From Candidatus Gastranaerophilales bacterium (lineage in GTDB: Bacteria > Cyanobacteriota > Vampirovibrionia > Gastranaerophilales > Gastranaerophilaceae): DNA of 64,000 bases. The position numbers were made by a program, and so were the translations under genes. The stretch is from NCBI GenBank assembly GCA_900769355.1, contig CAAGGG010000068.1, forward strand, positions 1 to 64,000. Reading direction: 5' to 3'. Below are positions 33,470 through 41,881 of the stretch, one piece after another; position 1 is the first letter of the stretch; every line of letters begins with the position of its first letter. The notes beneath the pieces were generated by a model. The model worked only from the letters and a program-made list of their open reading frames with translations, made no database searches and had not been told where the DNA came from.

Positions 33470-35353
33470 ATGACTTGTACATTAGAACACAAATCAAACG
33501 TTTTTACTGATGGAGCTAAAAAAACAATTAGAAAAGCTCTCAAAGTTTTGGGCAAAAAAAATCTTGCATTTATTATGCATAATGGAAGTTTCCCGTCTGT
33601 TGAAGGGCAAAACACCGGTTTTGGCAGTATAAATTCAGATGCCGGTAAGGAATTTATTGAATATGCATCAGGTTTGTTTGACGCAATTCAGCTCGGACCT
33701 GCTGGAAAAACGAAGTCTTGTGATTCTTCACCGTATACAGGTACGATTTTCTCTGATAATCCATTATTTATTAACCTGAAAGAATTGACCACAAAAACTT
33801 GGGGTAAAATTCTCTCAGAAGAAACATATAACGATATTGTAGCTTCTAATCCAAATAAAGATACAAATAAAACAGCTTATACATATATATATAAAAGACA
33901 AAATGAAGCTCTTCAAGAAGCATGGAACAATTTTAAGGCTAAACCTGACAAAAAACTTGTCAAAGAATTTGAGCATTTCAAAAAAGAAAATGATTTTTGG
34001 TTAGATAAAGATAGTTTGTACGAAGCATTGTCTGTTGAGCATGGTAACGATTACTGGCCTATGTGGAAGTCAGAAACTGACAAAAACTTGTTCAATCCTC
34101 AATCTAACGAAGAAAGAATGCAGTTTGGTGATAGAATTAAAGAAATTGAAACAAAATATGCAGATGTAATTGAAGCTTACAAGTTCGTTCAATTTGTTAT
34201 AAGCAAACAAAACGAAGAAACTCGTAAATTCGCCAAAAAACATGATATTAAAATGATTGCAGACAGACAAGTTGCTTTTTCAGATCGTGATTGCTGGGCG
34301 TATCAATCATTATTCTTAAAAGGTTGGTGTTTAGGTTGCCCTCCTGATTATTTCTCAAAAGACGGTCAGGCTTGGGGATTTCCTGTAATGGATCCTGATA
34401 GAATGTACAATGCTGACGGTTCATTAGATGAAGGCGGACAATTATTAAAGAATTTATACAAAAAAATGTTTAGAGAAAACCCTGGTGGTGTCCGTATCGA
34501 CCACATTGTAGGTTTGATTGACCCTTGGGTTTACAAACAAGGCAAAAAGCCGAAAATTGAACAAGGTGCAGGCAGATTGTATTCATCTCCTGAGCACCCG
34601 GAACTTGCAAAATATGCGATTGCAAAATTGGAAGATTTAGATACTGAATTAACAGCAGACAAAGAAAAACGTGTAAAAACACTTAGCAAAGACCAAATTA
34701 AGGCTTATGGCAGACTAATCGAAAAAATCGTTATTGCCGCTGCAAAAGAAGAAGGTTTGAACAAAGATGCAATTGTTTGCGAGGACTTGGGAACTTTGAC
34801 AAATCCTGTTGCTGCGGTTATGAAAGAATTTGGTTTGCAAGGAATGAAACTTACTCAGTTTGTAGAAGCTGACAAGCCGAAAGATCCTTACAGATGCTGC
34901 AATATTGACAATCGTTGTTGGGCAATGGTTGGAACTCATGACAACGAGCCGATTAAAATGTGGGCTAACGAAAATATTCACAGTCACGTTGGCTATTTGC
35001 ATGCTAAAAACCTTGTTGATGACTTGTTTGCAGAAGCAGAAAACAAAGATGATATCATCGTTCGCTTAACAGATGATGCAGACTTTTTAGCACAAACTAA
35101 ATTGGTTGAACTGTTTGCGTCTAAGGCAGAAAATATTCAAATTTTCTTTACTGATTATTTTAATATTTATGACGTATACAACCGTCCTGGAACAGCAGGT
35201 GATGCAAACTGGAGCTTGAGATTGCCGAACAACTACAAGGAATTGAATGCGATTAATCTTGCAAATATCTTGAAGTTGGCAATTGAAGCACGCGGACACG
35301 AATTTGCGGAAAAAAATAAAAAGGTGATTGAAAAATTAGAAGAAATTATCTAA
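33470..35353 (+). CDS. malQ: 4-alpha-glucanotransferase (GH77)
   Basis: Transfers alpha-1,4-glucan segments between maltodextrins or glycogen. 627 aa. GH77 features include YASGLFDAIQLGPAG-type substrate positioning, 'DRQVAFSDRDCWAYQSLF', 'GVRIDHIVGL' (nucleophile Asp in R-x-D-H), 'VCEDLGT' (acid/base Glu) and 'VGTHDNEP'. Some segments differ from E. coli MalQ, for example the charged insertion around 140-215. AAGGGGTAAGC precedes ATG; its own promoter and terminator flank it. It fits glycogen or starch use together with pgi and pyk. Confidence 0.88.
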   Translation: MTCTLEHKSNVFTDGAKKTIRKALKVLGKKNLAFIMHNGSFPSVEGQNTGFGSINSDAGKEFIEYASGLFDAIQLGPAGKTKSCDSSPYTGTIFSDNPLFINLKELTTKTWGKILSEETYNDIVASNPNKDTNKTAYTYIYKRQNEALQEAWNNFKAKPDKKLVKEFEHFKKENDFWLDKDSLYEALSVEHGNDYWPMWKSETDKNLFNPQSNEERMQFGDRIKEIETKYADVIEAYKFVQFVISKQNEETRKFAKKHDIKMIADRQVAFSDRDCWAYQSLFLKGWCLGCPPDYFSKDGQAWGFPVMDPDRMYNADGSLDEGGQLLKNLYKKMFRENPGGVRIDHIVGLIDPWVYKQGKKPKIEQGAGRLYSSPEHPELAKYAIAKLEDLDTELTADKEKRVKTLSKDQIKAYGRLIEKIVIAAAKEEGLNKDAIVCEDLGTLTNPVAAVMKEFGLQGMKLTQFVEADKPKDPYRCCNIDNRCWAMVGTHDNEPIKMWANENIHSHVGYLHAKNLVDDLFAEAENKDDIIVRLTDDADFLAQTKLVELFASKAENIQIFFTDYFNIYDVYNRPGTAGDANWSLRLPNNYKELNAINLANILKLAIEARGHEFAEKNKKVIEKLEEII

Positions 35354-35374
35354 TAATTTATAAGTTGAAAAAAT

Positions 35375-35404
35375 AATGCCCTCTCCGTTGAGAGAGGGCA
35401 TTTA
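35375..35404 (+). terminator. Terminator after malQ
   Basis: ATGCCCTCTC / GAGAGGGCAT stem with a 6-base loop; the T-run is short (TTTAT). Confidence 0.65.
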
Positions 35405-35429
35405 TCAAAAATTTTAAGGAGGTTCAACA

Positions 35430-36296
35430 GTGAAAATGAAAAAACTGCTAATAACTTTGTTAGTCTTGACAAGTACATGCCTCTGCGCATTTGCTGATTT
35501 TGACGAGTATTATGAACCTTCGACCGAGGCAAAACTTCAATATAATCAAGGTGTTGACTATTACAAAATCGGGCAATACGACAGGGCAATGGCATCTTTT
35601 AGGCAAGCCATCGAGCTTGATCCGAATTATATTGATGCCTATTATAATCTCGGGACAATTTTGGAGTATTTAAAGCAAGATGATGCAGCACTTGCGGTGT
35701 TTAAGCAAATAATTGTACGCAATCCAAATGATTACGAGTCTGTTTACAAAGCAGCTCAACTCAGCAACAAGCTTGGACAAACAGCGAAGGCAAAGTCTTA
35801 TTTGTCACTAATTCCACCTGAAAGTGCGGTTTATACAAAAGCGCAATCCGTTGCAACGTCAATGGGGGCGGATATGCAAACCATTAAAGCCGAAGAGGCA
35901 AAGGTAAATTCTGCAGTTGAGGCTCCAAAAATTCCTGAAACAAACGGAATGTACAATAATATTACAAGTCCGACGGGAGTTACGACTGATAGTAAGGGAA
36001 ATCTTTATGTAGCTTGTTTTTCTGACAATATGGTTTACAAAATTACACCTGACGAAAAACGTATTGTTTACGTAAAAGATTCTCGTATAAATGGACCAAT
36101 TGCACTTGCCAGTGATGATGTCGGAAATATTTATGTTTCAAATTACAACAGTAACAATGTTGTAAAAATTTCACCGACCGGGGTTGTGTCTGTACAGGTT
36201 TCAAACATTCAAAAGCCTTACGGTTTGCATGTAAAAGGCGATTTGTTGTTTGTTTCTTCTCAAGGAAGTAATTCTGTGTTGAGGTATAAGTTGTAG
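35430..36296 (+). CDS. Exported TPR and NHL-repeat protein (288 aa)
   Basis: GTG start behind a perfect AAGGAGG (7 bases); the ATG at 35436 would be 13 bases away. Signal peptide (KKLLITLLVLTSTCLCAFA). Two to three TPR units at about 35-130 (YNQGVDYYKIGQYDRAMASF, AYYNLGTILEY...) are followed by NHL-like propeller blades at about 175-285 (SPTGVTTDSKGNLYVACFSDN, GPIALASDDVGNIYVSNYNSN). Likely a periplasmic scaffold. The propeller has too few blades to close alone, so it may need a partner or be partial. Confidence 0.75.
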   Translation: MKMKKLLITLLVLTSTCLCAFADFDEYYEPSTEAKLQYNQGVDYYKIGQYDRAMASFRQAIELDPNYIDAYYNLGTILEYLKQDDAALAVFKQIIVRNPNDYESVYKAAQLSNKLGQTAKAKSYLSLIPPESAVYTKAQSVATSMGADMQTIKAEEAKVNSAVEAPKIPETNGMYNNITSPTGVTTDSKGNLYVACFSDNMVYKITPDEKRIVYVKDSRINGPIALASDDVGNIYVSNYNSNNVVKISPTGVVSVQVSNIQKPYGLHVKGDLLFVSSQGSNSVLRYKL

Positions 36297-36331
36297 AACC
36301 CCAGGTCGTTCAATTATTAACAATTCATGAT

Positions 36332-36351
36332 GGCGGGGTAAGTACCTCGCC
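36332..36351. repeat. GGCGGGGTA/TACCTCGCC palindrome
   Basis: Near copy of 16855-16874 in the small leader-like ORF. A dispersed short palindrome between convergent genes. Confidence 0.45.
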
Positions 36352-36378
36352 ATACTTTTACATTATGAATGATGAAAT

Positions 36379-37269
36379 TTATTTTATCCTGATTTTTTCC
36401 AAAATCTGTTCGAAAACTTCTGATTTCAAATTGTTTTTAGCCAAAATTTCATAGCATTTATTGATTAAGTTATTCAAATCCTTTTTAGCTTTTTCTAGCC
36501 CGTAAAGGCTTGTATAAGTAAGCTTTCCTTCTTCTTTGTCTTTGCCCATGGTTTTTCCCATTTCTTCAAAAGTTGAAGTTTCATCTAAAATATCATCGGC
36601 AATTTGAAAAGCTACTCCTAATATTTGACCGAATTTTGTAATATCTTCAATCTGTTTCTCTGTCGCATCGGCAATGATTGCTCCTGTTCTCAAAGCAAGT
36701 TTAAACAAGTCTGCAGTCTTGTGGGTGTGGATATAATCCAAAATTTCAGGCAACTGTTCGTCGTCTTTTCCATATTCAAAAGCTTGCATTAATTTTTCGC
36801 TCTCAATATCGACAACTTGACCTGCAATTACACCATAAGCCCCAGCAGCCTGAAAATATTCTTCCATAATTTTAATTAATTTTTCAGCTCCGAGATTTTT
36901 TGAGTTTTTCAAAATTGTTTGTGGAGCAAAAGTCAAAAGAGCGTCCCCGGCAAGTACGGCGTGAGCTTCTCCAAAAACCATGTGGTTTGTAAGTTGTCCG
37001 CGTCGGTACATGTCGTTATCCATACATGGTAAATCGTCGTGGATAAGTGTTTGTGAGTGTAGCATCTCGATTGCACAAGCTGTCGGAATTGCATCTTCAA
37101 TATTTCCGCCAAACATTCTGCAAGTTTCAAGGCACATTACAGGGCGAAGCCTTTTCCCTGGGAGTGTAACAGTGTATTTCATTGATTTAAAAATCTTTTG
37201 TGGATAACAAATTGGCATGAATTCGTCAATTTTTTTGTTTACAAGGTCTATATATTCGTTCATTTTCAT
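36379..37269 (-). CDS. Polyprenyl (farnesyl/geranylgeranyl) diphosphate synthase
   Basis: Condenses isopentenyl diphosphate units into C15-C20 prenyl diphosphates. 296 aa, all-alpha. The first Asp-rich motif is LIHDDLPCMDNDMYRRG, the second is FQIADDILDET, with 'GKRLRPVM' near the N-terminus and 'KLTYTSLYGLEKA' near the C-terminus. The DDxxxxD spacing is that of the bacterial FPPS/GGPPS (IspA) type. Product length cannot be fixed by eye. Minus strand, followed after about 105 bases upstream by rsgA. Confidence 0.88.
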   Translation of the reverse strand: MKMNEYIDLVNKKIDEFMPICYPQKIFKSMKYTVTLPGKRLRPVMCLETCRMFGGNIEDAIPTACAIEMLHSQTLIHDDLPCMDNDMYRRGQLTNHMVFGEAHAVLAGDALLTFAPQTILKNSKNLGAEKLIKIMEEYFQAAGAYGVIAGQVVDIESEKLMQAFEYGKDDEQLPEILDYIHTHKTADLFKLALRTGAIIADATEKQIEDITKFGQILGVAFQIADDILDETSTFEEMGKTMGKDKEEGKLTYTSLYGLEKAKKDLNNLINKCYEILAKNNLKSEVFEQILEKIRIK

Positions 37270-37374
37270 TTTGTGTACCTTTCTTTTTGGAGAGTAGTGA
37301 ATAGTGAGTCGTGAGTGGTTCGTTTCAATAAAGTGGTAATTAAAGTATAATGACTACTCAGTATTCTCAATTCA

Positions 37375-38373
37375 CTACTCACTAATACTATCAATCTCTT
37401 TGTAAATCTGTTGCTTTAGCGTATTTCTAGCACTTTGGCGTTTCTTTTCGCTAATTTTTGCAATTTGACGGTTGTGAACAAGTTTTTTGGCGTGTTCTTG
37501 TTTTTTACCTTCATATTTGACTCGTTCTTTATATTCTTTCGCTTCGTCGACGAAGGTAAGGTAACTTTCATATCTCGTCGGGTCGATTTTTTCAATATTG
37601 CTCAAAACATTACAGCCGTCTTCGTTTATGTGTAGGCAGTCTGAGTATTTGCACTCATCTCTGAATTTTGCAATATCAGGGAAAAGTAAATCTACATCAG
37701 CAGGTAGTAAAAAGTCAAATCTTGCATTGCTAAATCCCGGTGTATCCACAATTCTGGAAGTATCATTTAGTTTGATGATTTCGCAATGACGAGTTGTGTG
37801 AGTCCCTCGTTGAGTTTTTTCACTAACTTGTTTTGTGCGAAGGTTAAGATTTGGGTTGATAGCGTTTATAAGACTAGATTTCCCAACTCCGGAATTTCCG
37901 CATAAAACGCTTGTTTTACCATCTAAAATTTTTTCGAAATTTTTAATTCCGTTATGCTCAGTTGCAGATGTGTAAGCGATTTTGTAGCCAAGGGGTTCAT
38001 AGATTTTTTTTATCTTTTCCCTAAGATGTTTATCCCATTTTAAATCGTCTTTGTTAAAACATAAAACAGTTTCAATGTCGTAATATTTTGCAAGTGCAAT
38101 ATAGCGGTTGAGCTGGTGAAGGTCCAGTTCTGGCTCTTTCAGTGCAGAAACAATAATTATCTGGTCAATATTTGCGACGCTAGGGCGTTTGATAAAGTTT
38201 TTGCGTTGTAAAATGTTTTTGATAACGCCATTTTCAAATTCTACGAAATCGCCTACAAGAATTCTTTCGCGCTGCTTTTTTAGAACTTCTCTGATTTTGC
38301 ATTCGTGGTAAGAATTCCCGTCATCAACGTAGTAAAAATCTGAATGAATTTTATAAATCTGTCCTTCTGCCAT
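37375..38373 (-). CDS. rsgA: Ribosome small-subunit biogenesis GTPase RsgA
   Basis: 332 aa. An N-terminal OB fold (about 1-65) is followed by a circularly permuted GTPase: CFNKDDL (G4) precedes GNSGVGKSSLINAI (G1) and DTPGFS (G3), diagnostic for RsgA/YjeQ. A zinc finger follows (FRDECKYSDCLHINEDGCNV: Cys, Cys, His, Cys). A basic helical tail of about 45 residues (KKQEHAKKLVHNRQIAKISEK...) is normal for rRNA contact. Releases assembly factors from the 30S particle late in maturation. Confidence 0.93.
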   Translation of the reverse strand: MAEGQIYKIHSDFYYVDDGNSYHECKIREVLKKQRERILVGDFVEFENGVIKNILQRKNFIKRPSVANIDQIIIVSALKEPELDLHQLNRYIALAKYYDIETVLCFNKDDLKWDKHLREKIKKIYEPLGYKIAYTSATEHNGIKNFEKILDGKTSVLCGNSGVGKSSLINAINPNLNLRTKQVSEKTQRGTHTTRHCEIIKLNDTSRIVDTPGFSNARFDFLLPADVDLLFPDIAKFRDECKYSDCLHINEDGCNVLSNIEKIDPTRYESYLTFVDEAKEYKERVKYEGKKQEHAKKLVHNRQIAKISEKKRQSARNTLKQQIYKEIDSISE

Positions 38374-38572
38374 AGAAGAATTTTAGCACAAAAAGGATAA
38401 ATTAGTTTATGACTTATTTTCGTTCTTTACTGTTTCAGACGGCAAAATGTATAAGTTACAGCCGACCTGGTATTCGGTTGATAAAGGAGGCAAAACATCA
38501 CAACAAATGTTTAGAGATATGTTCAAATAGCCGTGTACGCTTGCGATTGAATGCTCACAAACTCACCTGTTT

Positions 38573-39568
38573 TTATACTCTAACCCCTGTTTCTTTGTCG
38601 AAATAGTAGATGTCGCTTGGGTTTATGCTTAATTCAAGTGTTTTTTCTAAGTTATAGTCTGCCGGAAGTTTTGCGGAGCATTTTTTATCGCCAATGTTGA
38701 AATATGCAATTTTTTCGCTTCCTAAAAGTTCTGTAATTTCCACATCAACAGTTAATTTTATATCTCCACCGCAAACCATTTTTTCAGGACGAATTCCAAG
38801 AATTACATTGTCTTTTCCTTGGTTTGGGAAATCCTTGCTATCAATGAAATTCATCTGTGGAGATCCTACAAAACCGGCTACAAAAGTGTTTGACGGGTTA
38901 TTATAAATTTCTTCTGGACTTGCACATTGCTGGATTTTACCCTTATCCAAAACAACGACTCTATCTCCCATTGTCAAAGCTTCTGTTTGATCATGAGTTA
39001 CGTAAATGAATGTTGTTTGGAGCTTTTCATGTAATTTTTTGATTTCTGAACGCATTTGTACACGCAACTTTGCATCAAGGTTTGAAAGCGGTTCGTCCAT
39101 CAAAAAAACTTTTGGATTTCTCACAATAGCACGACCAAGTGCCACGCGTTGTCTTTGTCCGCCTGATAATTGTTTCGGTTTTCTGTCCAAATATTCTCCT
39201 AAATCTAAGATTTCAGCAGCTTCTTGAACTTTTTTTTCAATAGTTGCCTTGTCTACCTTTCGCATTTTTAAACCAAAAGCAATATTTTCTCGAACTGTCA
39301 TATGTGGGTATAGTGCATAACTTTGGAAAACAAAAGCGATATCACGATCTTTTGGGTGTACGTCATTTACTTTTTTGTCGCCGATATAAATTTCTCCGGA
39401 AGTAATATCTTCAAGCCCCGCAATCATTCTCAAAAGCGTCGATTTCCCACAGCCCGATGCTCCGACTAAAACGACAAATTCTTTGTCATTAATCATCAAA
39501 TCAATGTTATCTATAACTTTTTTTTTGTCATAAATTTTAGTGACATTTTTTAAAATTACGTTGCTCAT
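38573..39568 (-). CDS. ABC sugar-import ATPase, UgpC/MsmX/MalK type (331 aa)
   Basis: Walker A GASGCGKST, Q-loop FVFQSYALYPHM, signature LSGGQRQRVALGRA, Walker B VFLMDEPLSNLDAKLR, His switch VTHDQTEA, then a TOBE regulatory domain from about 240. YALYPHMTVRENI and the linker after the signature are typical of the CUT1 carbohydrate importers served by one shared ATPase. No permease or binding protein lies nearby, which fits a shared MsmX-type ATPase. The stop lies 200 bases from rsgA; the histidine-kinase-like gene precedes it by 23 bases in the same operon. Confidence 0.9.
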   Translation of the reverse strand: MSNVILKNVTKIYDKKKVIDNIDLMINDKEFVVLVGASGCGKSTLLRMIAGLEDITSGEIYIGDKKVNDVHPKDRDIAFVFQSYALYPHMTVRENIAFGLKMRKVDKATIEKKVQEAAEILDLGEYLDRKPKQLSGGQRQRVALGRAIVRNPKVFLMDEPLSNLDAKLRVQMRSEIKKLHEKLQTTFIYVTHDQTEALTMGDRVVVLDKGKIQQCASPEEIYNNPSNTFVAGFVGSPQMNFIDSKDFPNQGKDNVILGIRPEKMVCGGDIKLTVDVEITELLGSEKIAYFNIGDKKCSAKLPADYNLEKTLELSINPSDIYYFDKETGVRV

Positions 39569-39591
39569 TTTATTCCTCTGTTTTTCAAAGT

Positions 39592-40710
39592 TTAGTTTGT
39601 TTTTTCTATTGGTAAAATTATCTCAAAAGTTGTGCCCTGCATAATGATTGATTGAATATTTATTGCTCCGCCCATTCGTTTTAGAATTGTGTTGGCTGTG
39701 CCAAGTGCGAAAGAGCGCAAAATAGTTTTCTTTCTACCTTGTTCAATTTGTGTGTAAGGTTCAAAAATTCCATTAAGTTCGCCTTCTGCAAGCCCCATTC
39801 CTGTGTCAGAAATAAGAATTCTTGCATAAGACTGTTTTGTTGCGTTTGGCGCAAGTTTTGCACCACTGCGTTCTACAATATCAATTTCAGGATTGTCAAT
39901 TTTTATTGTAATAAATCCTGCATCAGTAAGTTTTATTGAAGTTTCGAGCACATTTTGCAAGATTAATTTGATAACATTTTCGTCGTTGTATATTGCCTGT
40001 TTGTTGAATTCATCGGCATCAATATTTAAGATCAAATTTTTTGCAGATAAAATATTTTCGTTATTTTTTACAACTGTTTGAATTGTGTTTAATAAGTCAA
40101 AAGGCTTGATTTCGTATTGGAAAAGAGAAGATTCTGCTTGTGAAAATTCCAAAAATTTATCCATAAAATGCAAAAGTTCAGCTGAATTTTTGTTAATAAT
40201 TTTGATGTATTTTGTTTGTTTTTCAGAAAATTCACCACCCATGCCGTCCAGTAAAGCTTGTGAAAACCCTAAGATTGACTGAATTGGGGATTTAAACTCA
40301 TTTGAAAGCTTTACAAGCATAACGTTTTTTTCTTTGTTAAGTCGACCTGTTTTTTCAGCGATGGCTAAAACATTTGTCATGGCGGTAACGTCGCGAACTG
40401 TTATGAAATATTGCTCAATGTATCTTTTGGCGTTTAATTCGACGTAAATCTCTTTGCCATCGGCTGTATAGGCTCCTGTTACGATTGCGGTCTTTTTAGA
40501 ATACGATTTTTCGGCAGTTGTCACTCCGTTTACTATGAATTCATCAAGATAATGTCCTTTGATATTGTCGATTTTAGCTTCAAAAATAACAGACGCCTTG
40601 TCATTTACCCAGACGGTTCTCCCATCTAAGTCGGTTACGAACACAGCATCAGGAAGATGTTTGATGACTTCTCGAGAGTTTATATTACTAAAAAAATTAG
40701 CAAAATTCAT
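39592..40710 (-). CDS. PAS histidine-kinase-like protein lacking the phospho-acceptor His (372 aa)
   Basis: A PAS domain at about 15-110 (VFVTDLDGRTVWVNDKAS) is followed by a dimerisation helix with SNEFKSPIQSILGFSQALL. In active kinases this box is SHELRTPL, and here position 137 is Asn. The ATPase domain keeps 'ISDTGMGLAEGELNGIFEPY' (G1) but the N-box (NVLETSIKL) and the G2 box (LGTANTI) are altered. It has no membrane segment. It is probably a signalling pseudokinase or scaffold, not a normal sensor. No response regulator is adjacent; it is in an operon with the sugar ABC ATPase, which suggests a link to sugar uptake. Confidence 0.8.
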   Translation of the reverse strand: MNFANFFSNINSREVIKHLPDAVFVTDLDGRTVWVNDKASVIFEAKIDNIKGHYLDEFIVNGVTTAEKSYSKKTAIVTGAYTADGKEIYVELNAKRYIEQYFITVRDVTAMTNVLAIAEKTGRLNKEKNVMLVKLSNEFKSPIQSILGFSQALLDGMGGEFSEKQTKYIKIINKNSAELLHFMDKFLEFSQAESSLFQYEIKPFDLLNTIQTVVKNNENILSAKNLILNIDADEFNKQAIYNDENVIKLILQNVLETSIKLTDAGFITIKIDNPEIDIVERSGAKLAPNATKQSYARILISDTGMGLAEGELNGIFEPYTQIEQGRKKTILRSFALGTANTILKRMGGAINIQSIIMQGTTFEIILPIEKTN

Positions 40711-40942
40711 GGTTGCAATACTTTCTTTTATGTTGTATAGTTTATATAAGTTTTATATACTATACCTGTTCCGTACTTTTAATATAGCATAAATTGGTTT
40801 GTTTTAGAAGATTATTAATTTTTGTAATTTTTTTATTTCAAACTAGCAAAAAAATTTTTGTTTGTGTTTTAAAGCAACAAACGAGATATAGAGTATGTAA
40901 AATTGCACAATCGCAATCCCGAGAAAGAAAGAGGAAATGACT

Positions 40943-41287
40943 ATGAACGAAATTCCTAAAAATACACAAGGTCCTAGCATTCCACAACAACCTATCAAAG
41001 TTGAACAAGTTAAAACAGATGCTGTAGAGGCAAATGCTCAGAGTTCTTCCGATGTACAGCCAAAAGAAATTAAGGAGATTCCTGAAAATCCCGCAGATCG
41101 TTCAACTATCAAGGTTGATAATTTAGAAAATGATTTGAAAATTTTTGCAGCAAATCCTGAATTGGCTCAAAAAGCCTTGGAAGTTGCCGAAGTCGCAGAA
41201 AAACGTTATGCTGAAGCAGGTATTGAGCAACCGGAATTGAAAGCTCTTGCGGTTGGCAAAGCATTTGTTGATGAGTTTCAAAAATAG
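40943..41287 (+). CDS. Hypothetical hydrophilic protein (114 aa)
   Basis: The second ATG (40943) is better spaced from AAAGAGGAA than the first (40937). Disordered Pro/Gln/Glu-rich N-terminal half (about 1-55), then a helical half (NLENDLKIFAANPELAQKALEVAE...). No signal peptide or membrane segment. Unrecognised. A hairpin (CTTGCACA...TGTGCAAG, about 41349-41375) lies downstream without a clear T-run. Confidence 0.6.
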   Translation: MNEIPKNTQGPSIPQQPIKVEQVKTDAVEANAQSSSDVQPKEIKEIPENPADRSTIKVDNLENDLKIFAANPELAQKALEVAEVAEKRYAEAGIEQPELKALAVGKAFVDEFQK

Positions 41288-41582
41288 AGTTTATTATATA
41301 TAAATTGTTTGGTGCAGTTTTGTACTCAATTGTAGATTGAGCATACTTGCACAACATTGTAAATGTGCAAGTAAATTAGGTTTTGAATAGCAAGAAAATT
41401 TATTCTTCGCTAAATGCAGATACTTTTTACCAATATATTGTTACTATTTTGCTTACAAGTTATTAGTAAATAGAGCGTGTGGCTGGTTTTGTGGAACTTT
41501 TTCCATAGAAAGTTCCTGCTGTCCGCGCAGGACATTATAATTAATAAAGAATAGAGTTTTTATGTAAACTTATGTAACAAAA

Positions 41583-41768
41583 GTATAATGTTTATGCAAT
41601 TTTTATATACAGAAATACTTTATATATATGTAAGACATAAATAACAAATTGCAAAAGCAATAATTAATAAATTTCTACACTACCTACTACACACTTTCTA
41701 CCTACCTTTTACACGAGAATCATTAAAGATTTCGGCCTTCTAAATTCATTTAGAAGGTTTTATTTTTG
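41583..41768 (+). ncRNA. Candidate small RNA transcription unit without ORF
   Basis: TATAAT at about 41587 and an AT-rich TTATATAC...ACTTTATATATA segment resembling the region before 31422, then 100 bases of C/U/A-rich unstructured sequence with no usable ORF, ending in a strong terminator (41735-41768). Upstream, 41490-41535 has two further hairpins (GGAACTTT/AAAGTTCC and CCTGC/GCAGG). Transcription is inferred. Confidence 0.35.
41735..41768 (+). terminator. Strong terminator in intergenic DNA
   Basis: CCTTCTAAAT / ATTTAGAAGG, a 10-bp stem with a 2-base loop, then TTTTATTTTTG. No protein gene precedes it on the plus strand. Confidence 0.75.
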
Positions 41769-41801
41769 TGTAATGAAAATATATACAATTTTTTATGCTA
41801 T

Positions 41802-41862
41802 TTACCCACTCTCTTTCTCTCCCTAATTGAGGGAGAGAAGCTTTGCCTTGCAACTGGTCCCG
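41802..41862. repeat. Dispersed repeat shared with MITE-like element
   Basis: TTACCCACTCTCTTTCTCTCCC...TTGAGGGAGAGAAGCTTTGCCTTGCAACT matches 28229-28285 with few changes. The stem is CTCTCCCT/AGGGAGAG. It lies just downstream of the DAHP synthase stop. Confidence 0.6.
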
Positions 41863-41881
41863 TTTATAATTCTGTAAACAT

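Noticed and set aside
38409..38606. 65-aa plus-strand ORF between rsgA and the ABC gene
   Set aside because: Composition is unlike the neighbours, no ribosome site, and its end overlaps the ABC gene on the other strand.
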